Of a DNA stretch of 33,534 bases, positions 23,546 through 29,852 are shown piece after piece. Every line of letters begins with the position of its first letter. Within the stretch, counting starts at the first letter, position 1. Position numbers and translations under genes: made by a program. The notes under the pieces were generated by a model. The model did not search any database. It was not told the DNA's origin and was given only the letters and a program-made list of their open reading frames with translations. This DNA is from DATESG01 sp964480275 (GTDB lineage: Bacteria; Bacillota_I; Bacilli_A; RFN20; CAG-826), in the NCBI GenBank assembly GCA_964480275.1, contig CAYZOC010000006.1, forward strand, positions 1-33,534, read 5' to 3'.

Positions 23546-25091
23546 AGCAAAGAAACTTACCGGTTTCCTAGCACTATCACTAGTGTTAGCAGGCTGTGGC
23601 GAAATTGGCGCCCTTCCAACCAACTATGAAGAAAAACTTGTCAATGATATGAGTCATGAAATTAATAACGCGTTAAAAGTTATTTATGACAAATACGTTG
23701 AGACCAATCAAAGTGATGAAGCAATTCTTGATGAAGTTCTTCTCGCCGTTGCTAAGGCTAATGAAGATGAATTCGATGATGCTGTCGTTGCCGAACGTCT
23801 CAAAGAAAAGTTCTATGATGAAGTTTCAAATGGAAGTTATGAATTCCGTCATGTATTTAATGAAAAACATTACATTATCGACATGATTTATCGTAACAAC
23901 TACTATATTGTCGACACCAATGGCGATAAAGTCGCTGTTGATCGTGTTACTAATGATGAATTTACCTTCTTCAATGAAGGCATCTTCCTCCCACACATCA
24001 ATGAAAGCAACTTTGATGATCCTGCTCATAAGTTAGTTCATTTCGACTACTATAAAGATTATCTTGAAGATAAATTTGCGGATGAAGTCTATCGTGAATT
24101 ACTTGTTGAAAAGTACGTCAAAGATGAACAAACCGCTAGTATTGGTCGTAACTATGCACGGAAGGTGACTTATGTTGCCATCGAAGATAGTTCACAAAAC
24201 CCAGAAGCGGCCAGAACTCTTGTCAATGCCTTTGTAAACGAAAACATTCTTAATACTAATGTTTCGGCCCGTAATCCTGATCTTGAAATCCTTGCCAATG
24301 CCTGGCGTGGAGTTAAAGGCGCTGCTGGTGACTTAGTTGCCGGTGATACCGAATTAGATCTTCTTACTGCTGCTGGACTCGATGTTAATAAGCAAACCCT
24401 ATATGGCGAACTTATGACTAGATACGCGCGGATTAAAACAGATGAAAAAATCACTGACCGTACTGTCGAAAACGAATTCACTAACAATGGTGCCTATGCC
24501 AAGGAAACTGGCTTAGAAATCAAAAAGAATGAATTACGTAAAAAAGACTTTGTCGTTAGTGACTGGGCAATTAAAAATGGTGGCCTTAGTGATCTTCCAG
24601 CCGCAATTCGTGACCGTCTCTTCAACATTGGTGTTGCCAATGGTGTTGACTTCGTCCTCGATGATGCTGGCGTTCTTGCTGATGCTGGTAAAGTATCCGA
24701 AGAATTAGGTAGCGCTAGAAACACCTTTGTTCGTAACATTGATGGCAAGTACTATCTTGTCCCGCAAACCTACGAGAAAAACAATAACGCTAACTTCGTC
24801 TTCTACGAAAATGGCACTTATTATATTGTCCAAATTGAAGAAGCTGTCAACACTGCTAAACTAACGGAAAACAATCTCCGTTACTATGGCAACACTGATA
24901 ACCTCATCAATAGTGTGAGAACTGAAGCCGAAATCGATGTCATCACTAATAGTGTTGCCCGTCAACTTGGTGAAGTTGCTTCCACAAGTACAAATGCTCG
25001 CCAATTCTACATTGAGCAATTAGACATTACCTTCCATGATGAAGATGTCAGAGCCTTCTTCGAAGAACGCTTCCCCGATATCTTTGAATAG
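23535..25091 (+). CDS. Second large lipoprotein, possible diverged PrsA paralogue
   Basis: A 518-residue lipoprotein with signal sequence and lipobox VLAGC, Cys21 being the anchor and the only cysteine. The start at 23535 is chosen because the signal peptide begins there and GGAGGAG lies nine bases upstream; it overlaps the previous gene by 11 bases, so the two are translationally linked. The order of segments resembles the first lipoprotein: a helical N-terminal part, a middle segment starting ARKVTYVAIEDS where the other has VRHILIKV, and a long C-terminal part. The parvulin catalytic motifs are not recognisable. It is acidic and rich in Asn, Asp and Glu. It may be a chaperone-like partner that has lost isomerase activity. 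The function is inferred only from the neighbour. Confidence 0.6.
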   Translation: MQNKAKKLTGFLALSLVLAGCGEIGALPTNYEEKLVNDMSHEINNALKVIYDKYVETNQSDEAILDEVLLAVAKANEDEFDDAVVAERLKEKFYDEVSNGSYEFRHVFNEKHYIIDMIYRNNYYIVDTNGDKVAVDRVTNDEFTFFNEGIFLPHINESNFDDPAHKLVHFDYYKDYLEDKFADEVYRELLVEKYVKDEQTASIGRNYARKVTYVAIEDSSQNPEAARTLVNAFVNENILNTNVSARNPDLEILANAWRGVKGAAGDLVAGDTELDLLTAAGLDVNKQTLYGELMTRYARIKTDEKITDRTVENEFTNNGAYAKETGLEIKKNELRKKDFVVSDWAIKNGGLSDLPAAIRDRLFNIGVANGVDFVLDDAGVLADAGKVSEELGSARNTFVRNIDGKYYLVPQTYEKNNNANFVFYENGTYYIVQIEEAVNTAKLTENNLRYYGNTDNLINSVRTEAEIDVITNSVARQLGEVASTSTNARQFYIEQLDITFHDEDVRAFFEERFPDIFE

Positions 25092-25114
25092 TTGATAATA
25101 ATAATAGAAGAAAT

Positions 25115-25142
25115 AAAGGAGCCAAACGGCTCCTTTTGTTTT
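25115..25142 (+). terminator. Terminator of the lipoprotein operon
   Basis: AAAGGAGCC-AAAC-GGCTCCTTT forms a 9-bp stem with a 4-base loop, followed by TGTTTT, starting 23 bases after the second lipoprotein's stop codon. The HIT gene lies just downstream, so some read-through may feed it. Confidence 0.88.
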
Positions 25143-25172
25143 ATAATTAATATTATAGAAAGAGGTGCAACA

Positions 25173-25589
25173 ATGGATAAAGAATGTATTTTTTGTAAAA
25201 TCGTCAGCAAGGAAATTCCTGCAAATATTGTTTATGAAGATCTTGATGTGATTGCCTTTCTTGATATCAATCAAGCAACAAAAGGCCACACCCTTGTGAT
25301 TCCAAAAGAACATCATCAAACATATTTAGCAACTCCCCGGGAAGTGATGCATCGGGTCATGGATGTCGCGCAAAGAATCGGCCAGGCCCAAATGAAACAA
25401 CTATTAGCGCGCGGTGTAAACATTTTGATTAATAATTATCCACCCGCTGGTCAAGTCATTCCCCACTTCCATGTTCATGTCATTCCTCGCTACGATAAGA
25501 CAGATGGACTGCTTATTGAGATGATGGAGAAAACTCATCCTGAATTAAATCTACCTGTGCTTGCGAGCAAAATCAAACAAGGTTTATAA
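25173..25589 (+). CDS. hit: HIT-family nucleotide hydrolase
   Basis: A 138-residue HIT protein. The signature HFHVHVIPRY gives the catalytic histidine triad, and the N-terminus DKECIFCKIVSKEIPA is the usual start of bacterial HIT proteins. These enzymes hydrolyse nucleoside phosphoramidates or dinucleoside polyphosphates; the physiological substrate is unclear. The frame is open upstream to 25092 but this would translate through the terminator, so the ATG at 25173, with AGAGGTG five bases upstream, is preferred. Its place between PrsA-like genes and yhaM matches the wider Bacillus prsA region. No clear promoter was found between the terminator and the gene. Confidence 0.93.
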   Translation: MDKECIFCKIVSKEIPANIVYEDLDVIAFLDINQATKGHTLVIPKEHHQTYLATPREVMHRVMDVAQRIGQAQMKQLLARGVNILINNYPPAGQVIPHFHVHVIPRYDKTDGLLIEMMEKTHPELNLPVLASKIKQGL

Positions 25590-25626
25590 AAAAAATAGCT
25601 TCTTCGGAAGCTACTTTTTTTAATTA
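25588..25626. terminator. Bidirectional terminator between hit and yhaM
   Basis: TAGCTTC-TTCG-GAAGCTA (25596-25613) is a 7-bp stem with a stable UUCG tetraloop, flanked by an A-run on the left and a T-run on the right. It can stop transcription from both sides. The yhaM stop codon lies inside its right flank. Confidence 0.92.
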
Positions 25627-26558
25627 TTTTTTTTATTAGGTTTATATAAGACGTTATTATCTAACGCCCAGAGTCGTTGCGAAAATTCACCTTCTTTAGT
25701 TTCATCAAGCGCCTTCTCGACCATCTTGATTTTCGCATCCATATCATCGATCATACTGAGAATGATTGCTTCTTTTAGCATTGGCACTACTGGTGAACCA
25801 AATTCCATCTTCCCATGGTGAGATAAGACCATATGTGTGAGTAGGACTGGAACTTCGCCCTCAATTTTTAATTCTTCGGCAACTTTAAGTACTTCCGCAC
25901 TCATAAGCGAAATATGACCAATGAGTTTTCCCGCGGTCGTGTACTTGGTCGCAATAGGACCACTAAGTTCAATTGTTTTACCGATATCATGTAAGAGGAC
26001 ACCCGCTAATAAGAGGTCATAATCAATATCTTCATAATTACTAGCGACAAGCTTAGCCATATTTGCCATTGATAGTGTGTGCTCCAATAATCCGCTGACA
26101 TATTCATGATGATTACGTGAAGCAGCTGGATAAACAACAAATTTATCATAACTTCGTTTAACTAATTCATTAACTAAACGACTAATATCTTGATCGACGA
26201 TTTCACTTAAAAAACCATCAAGCCGCTCTTTCAGTGTTTCTAAGGGGATTTTCGATGAGATTGTTAAGTCATCAAGATTATATTGGCCAATCGTCATCGG
26301 GCGAACGCTTAAGACCTTCAATTGCAGGGTTCCGCGGTAATCAAGGACGTCAGCTACGACATTGACCACTTCTCCTGTTTGAAAAACTTCGAGATCATTA
26401 TCGTTAATATCCCAAATCTTACCATCAATTCGGCCTGTCTTATCTTGAAAGCCGATGGTTAAATATGCCTGACCACTATTGCTAACACCTTTAATAACTT
26501 GATTGATAAGAAAGTTTTCACTAATTCTCATTCCTTCAACTAATTCTCTAATATACAT
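25620..26558 (-). CDS. yhaM: 3'-5' exoribonuclease YhaM
   Basis: A 312-residue protein with the YhaM architecture. An N-terminal OB fold (about residues 15-95, LTIGFQDKTGRIDGKIWD and VNVVADVLDYRGTLQLKV) precedes an HD phosphohydrolase domain with HHEYVSGLLEHTLSMA, LLAGVLLHDIGKTIEL and LTHMVLSHHG metal-binding motifs. YhaM degrades single-stranded RNA, and also DNA, from the 3' end and trims decay products in Gram-positive bacteria. Its start overlaps recX by 11 bases, making it the last gene of the flippase-GT-recX-yhaM transcript. The gene order near hit and prsA is shared with Bacillus. Confidence 0.92.
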   Translation of the reverse strand: MYIRELVEGMRISENFLINQVIKGVSNSGQAYLTIGFQDKTGRIDGKIWDINDNDLEVFQTGEVVNVVADVLDYRGTLQLKVLSVRPMTIGQYNLDDLTISSKIPLETLKERLDGFLSEIVDQDISRLVNELVKRSYDKFVVYPAASRNHHEYVSGLLEHTLSMANMAKLVASNYEDIDYDLLLAGVLLHDIGKTIELSGPIATKYTTAGKLIGHISLMSAEVLKVAEELKIEGEVPVLLTHMVLSHHGKMEFGSPVVPMLKEAIILSMIDDMDAKIKMVEKALDETKEGEFSQRLWALDNNVLYKPNKKNN

Positions 26559-27333
26559 TTTCTTGTTCCTCCACTACTTTTTTTATTTGACTGTAACTAT
26601 AGCCCTTTTGAGCAAGTCGAACGCTTATTTTTTGCTTGAGAATCTTTTGATCATCGATACTTCGACTTAACCGCGTAGCTAAACGCTGGTAGTCTTTGAT
26701 AATAATCATCGTCTCATCAACATAAAGGCTAGACTTTAAACTTGTTACTACTTGGGCACAAATATGATGATCATATCCATACCTATTTAGTTTACTATAA
26801 ATCTTATTCAATAATTTGCTTTTTGCGATTTTATTTGTCTTTTCCACTAACTTATTGGCAAGTAGGTTAGCATTAGCTAATTGTGTGCTTTCATCGATAA
26901 CAACAATCTTATCAATAATAGAGAGATCAATCCCTTTATCTTCGAGACGTTTTTTGATAAATTTTGGTCCATAATTTTGCTTAAAATAATATGAAAAGAC
27001 ACTTTTTGCATAAGTTTCATCATTGAGCAAATTATTTTTACTAAGTCGATCAACTATTAGCGATATCACTAGTTCTTCGACTTGTCGTTTTACTAACTTA
27101 TTAGTTATTTCTTCCCTGGAATATAATCCCCGTGCCAACACTCTTAAAGCATAGTGATAATGGGTGAGCATCTCACTATATTGCTTTAATTTATAAAGTT
27201 CTTCGTCACTCAGCTCTTTATTCTTATACAAATAAAATTCACCCAAGACTTCAACAACTAAATCTAGCGACTGGCCATTATCAAAAGTAATTTTTACACT
27301 TTTCTTCTTGGCTTCAAGCTTAGTAATGCGCAT
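26548..27333 (-). CDS. recX: Recombination regulator RecX
   Basis: A 261-residue protein of the RecX family. The repeated three-helix units are recognisable: YHYALRVLARGLYSREEITNKL, VISLIVDRLSKNNLLNDETYAKSVFSYYF, GPKFIKKRLEDKGID, and the last copy near IKKVVEEQE. RecX binds RecA filaments and adjusts recombination. Length fits Bacilli RecX (about 260), longer than the E. coli form. The start abuts the glycosyltransferase stop with no gap. Sequence is Lys- and Ile-rich and diverged, so conservation is mainly structural, but the motif pattern and length are convincing. Confidence 0.85.
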   Translation of the reverse strand: MRITKLEAKKKSVKITFDNGQSLDLVVEVLGEFYLYKNKELSDEELYKLKQYSEMLTHYHYALRVLARGLYSREEITNKLVKRQVEELVISLIVDRLSKNNLLNDETYAKSVFSYYFKQNYGPKFIKKRLEDKGIDLSIIDKIVVIDESTQLANANLLANKLVEKTNKIAKSKLLNKIYSKLNRYGYDHHICAQVVTSLKSSLYVDETMIIIKDYQRLATRLSRSIDDQKILKQKISVRLAQKGYSYSQIKKVVEEQENVY

Positions 27334-28512
27334 CTACCACCCATTCCTTATTGCCCGATGATATACACGGAGGGCATTTTTACCAAATGTTTCAAGTGAA
27401 TACTTTTGCGACAAATCGTAAGCCTTGGCAACCATTTCCTCACGAACTAGTGGATCCATTTTTAATATTTCGACAATCTTTTTAACAAAGTCATTTTCAT
27501 CCTTAAAAAATAGTCCTGTTTCTTTGTCCTTGATTACACCAACAAGATTTTCATCATAGCGGGCCAGTAAAAGCTTATGAGCGGCCATCGCTTCCATAAA
27601 AGTCAAACCCTGTGTTTCCGTAATCGAGGCACTAACAAATATTTCCCCCAGATGATAGTAAAAGCCAATTTTATCAGGTGGAACTTTGCCAACAAATAAC
27701 ACATGTTCACTAATGCCTAAATAATGCGCCAACTCTTCTAGTTCGACTAGATAAGGGCCACCACCGACAATGACAAATTTGGTTGGCATATATTTACTAG
27801 CTTCACGGTCAAGAAATTTTTGATAACCACGTAATAGTACATCGATACCTTTTTCTTTTGCAACACGGCCAACATATAAAATATTAAATGTTTTATCAAT
27901 TGCGTACTTTTGTTTGAATTCGGCAATTTTATCAAAATCAATATTTTCTTTTCTGAATTTAGAAAAATCAATGCCAGTTGGAATCACGTTGATATAGCGA
28001 TCAACACCATACTCACGGAGTGCTTCTTTTGTTTTTTCACTAGGGGCGATAAATTCACTTGCTAGTTCAGCTTGACGTTTCGAAAAACTCCTAACAATTC
28101 TTTTGGCGAAAGGTTCAGCTTTGCCCTTCGTTGCATAATAAGTATAATCCTCATACATTGTGTGATATGTGTAAACGTATGGTATTTTTTTTAACTTCGC
28201 ATAAAACTTACCAAAAATTCCAACACCAGCTTCCGTCTGAACATGGACGACCTCGATGTCGAGACTATTAAGAATTTTCATTGCTTTACTATTAAAAACA
28301 CTGGCCATCCGATAGTTATATAACTGTTTTAGTTCAACGCCAGGAACACGAATGACATTATCTTCAAACGTTGTTTCTTTGGAAAAAGGATTGGTTGTAA
28401 TTGTAATACAAAGATGACCCATGCGATTTAAAATCGTATGCAAATAGGCTGTTGATGTCGCCACGCCGTTAATTTCTGGAGCGAACGTATCGCTAAATAT
28501 TGCTATTTTCAC
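27334..28512 (-). CDS. GT4 glycosyltransferase, likely diacylglycerol glucosyltransferase
   Basis: A 392-residue GT4-family glycosyltransferase with GT-B fold. The N-terminal domain begins KIAIFSDTFAPEINGVATST and includes VHVQTEAGVGIFGKFYAK and VYTYHTMYEDYTYYATKG, typical of monoglucosyldiacylglycerol synthases of the Acholeplasma alMGS type. The C-terminal donor domain has FNILYVGRVAKEKGIDVLLRGY and the E-x7-E motif in ITETQGLTFMEAMA. It probably transfers glucose from UDP-glucose to diacylglycerol at the inner membrane face. The start is GTG at 28512, overlapping the flippase TGA as GTGA. A mannosyl- or other glycolipid specificity is possible. Pairing with a flippase-like gene supports a membrane glycolipid role. 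Confidence 0.82.
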   Translation of the reverse strand: MKIAIFSDTFAPEINGVATSTAYLHTILNRMGHLCITITTNPFSKETTFEDNVIRVPGVELKQLYNYRMASVFNSKAMKILNSLDIEVVHVQTEAGVGIFGKFYAKLKKIPYVYTYHTMYEDYTYYATKGKAEPFAKRIVRSFSKRQAELASEFIAPSEKTKEALREYGVDRYINVIPTGIDFSKFRKENIDFDKIAEFKQKYAIDKTFNILYVGRVAKEKGIDVLLRGYQKFLDREASKYMPTKFVIVGGGPYLVELEELAHYLGISEHVLFVGKVPPDKIGFYYHLGEIFVSASITETQGLTFMEAMAAHKLLLARYDENLVGVIKDKETGLFFKDENDFVKKIVEILKMDPLVREEMVAKAYDLSQKYSLETFGKNALRVYHRAIRNGW

Positions 28513-29780
28513 CGCTTCCGTCCTTTCTTATCCTTACCTAAACGTGAACGAATCTCTCTAAGGGATAACTTACTCGTCTCATAGGCCGTATCACTAGAAA
28601 TTTTTCTTTCTTCAAATGTTTCAACTTGTAAATCAATGAACGATTTGACTTTGCCAGTTTCTGGATCGACCAAACCTTCCATTGAGGAGCGATAAAATGC
28701 CGCTACACCACCACCGACAACAAGGCCAGAGTAAAATGTTGCAAAGCGCCAAATAATTTGAATCGCCTTAGTTAAGATTAAATCATTATTGAAAATCGGC
28801 AGGAACATAACTTCATAAAGATATTCAGTGACACCAGCCCCACCAGGAATTGGAATAATACCAATGACCATTTGTAAAAAGCTCGTCCGCGTAATTGTGG
28901 CAAAATAGGTTGCTCCTGTCCCTAGTGACGGATCGAGCATCACTCCAACGACATAGGAAATTGAATAGAGTAATAAAAATTTTGCAATAAACAAAACGAC
29001 AATCGCTATTGTCGCCGGAACGTTTGAGGAAAGGCGACGCAGTTCAATGCGAAAGTTTTCTGTACTAATCGTAAGTTTTTTCTTACGGCTTTCTGGATTG
29101 CGAATAAGTTTAATCTTTGCCAGTAAATCTATTCCCTTCTCAATCATAAATTTATGTAGTTTCTTCGAGAGCGAAACTAGTAACATAAAGAAGATAATAC
29201 TGCCACTGATGACAAGTCCTGCTAGCGCAAAAAGCCAAAGCGGAATATTTACTCCAAGCAGGTTAAGAGGCGGTGAATTAATAAAAATATTTACGTTAAA
29301 GACGACAGAGATGATACCAAAGAGGATTAAAACTATTTGATAGAGAATGTAATACATTACAACAATCGAAGCACCTGCAGAAAAATTGACTCCCTGCTTG
29401 TTATATGTTGCGACCTGGGCAAATTGCCGTCCACTGCCACTAGGTGTAATATTTGCATAAAATTGACCAATAAAAGCGTTAGCAATACCACGATGAAGTC
29501 GATAGGTACGTGTATAAAGGCGGGCAAAAAAGAAAAGAATGACACCATCAATAAAATAAAAGCCTAGTAGTAATAGAACAATTATATACGCATAATCATA
29601 ATTAGCATTGGGACTTTGAAGAGCGCGAACAACATCATCAAAAGTATCCCAAAGAGTAAAGGTTGAATAGCCTAGCGTTAAAATTAGAATAAGCACAAGA
29701 TTTGTCACATACTTGGCGGTCTTATTCTTAACTTTTTTCTTTTTCTCTACATTTTGATTGCTGAGTTTTTCTTGTTCCAT
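28509..29780 (-). CDS. Flippase-like integral membrane protein (LPG synthase TM family)
   Basis: A 423-residue polytopic membrane protein with about eight hydrophobic segments between residues 25 and 350, and charged cytoplasmic ends (basic N-terminal EKKKKVKNKTAK and a C-terminal tail rich in Lys and Arg). Motifs FIGQFYANITPSGSGRQFAQ and QMVIGIIPIPGGAGVTEYL mark the YbhN/AglD/MprF-transmembrane family (PF03706). Members flip or transfer lipid-linked groups; none of the aminoacyl-transfer domain of MprF is present. It is translationally coupled to the GT4 enzyme (GTGA overlap), so it may move the glycolipid product across the membrane. No ribosome-binding site precedes the ATG and the promoter predicts a leader of about four bases. 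Confidence 0.8.
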   Translation of the reverse strand: MEQEKLSNQNVEKKKKVKNKTAKYVTNLVLILILTLGYSTFTLWDTFDDVVRALQSPNANYDYAYIIVLLLLGFYFIDGVILFFFARLYTRTYRLHRGIANAFIGQFYANITPSGSGRQFAQVATYNKQGVNFSAGASIVVMYYILYQIVLILFGIISVVFNVNIFINSPPLNLLGVNIPLWLFALAGLVISGSIIFFMLLVSLSKKLHKFMIEKGIDLLAKIKLIRNPESRKKKLTISTENFRIELRRLSSNVPATIAIVVLFIAKFLLLYSISYVVGVMLDPSLGTGATYFATITRTSFLQMVIGIIPIPGGAGVTEYLYEVMFLPIFNNDLILTKAIQIIWRFATFYSGLVVGGGVAAFYRSSMEGLVDPETGKVKSFIDLQVETFEERKISSDTAYETSKLSLREIRSRLGKDKKGRKR

Positions 29781-29790
29781 AACGTAATTG

Positions 29791-29799
29791 ATTATACCA
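29791..29799 (-). promoter_or_regulatory. Extended -10 promoter with near-leaderless start
   Basis: The minus strand reads TGGTATAAT (29791-29799), an extended -10 element, with no good -35. The predicted start is near 29784, four bases before the ATG at 29780, and the intervening CAATTACGTT has no Shine-Dalgarno sequence. Confidence 0.6.
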
Positions 29800-29852
29800 T
29801 AGCCCTACTTAAAAATATGCGCTATTTAGTGGATTATGAACTAGTTTTGCCT

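Noticed and set aside
24170..24748. Long antisense frames over the second lipoprotein gene
   Set aside because: They lack ribosome-binding sites and family features and mirror the codon bias of the real gene on the plus strand.
25092..25172. N-terminal extension of the HIT protein from 25092
   Set aside because: It would translate through a strong intrinsic terminator, and the HIT homology with a good ribosome-binding site starts at 25173.
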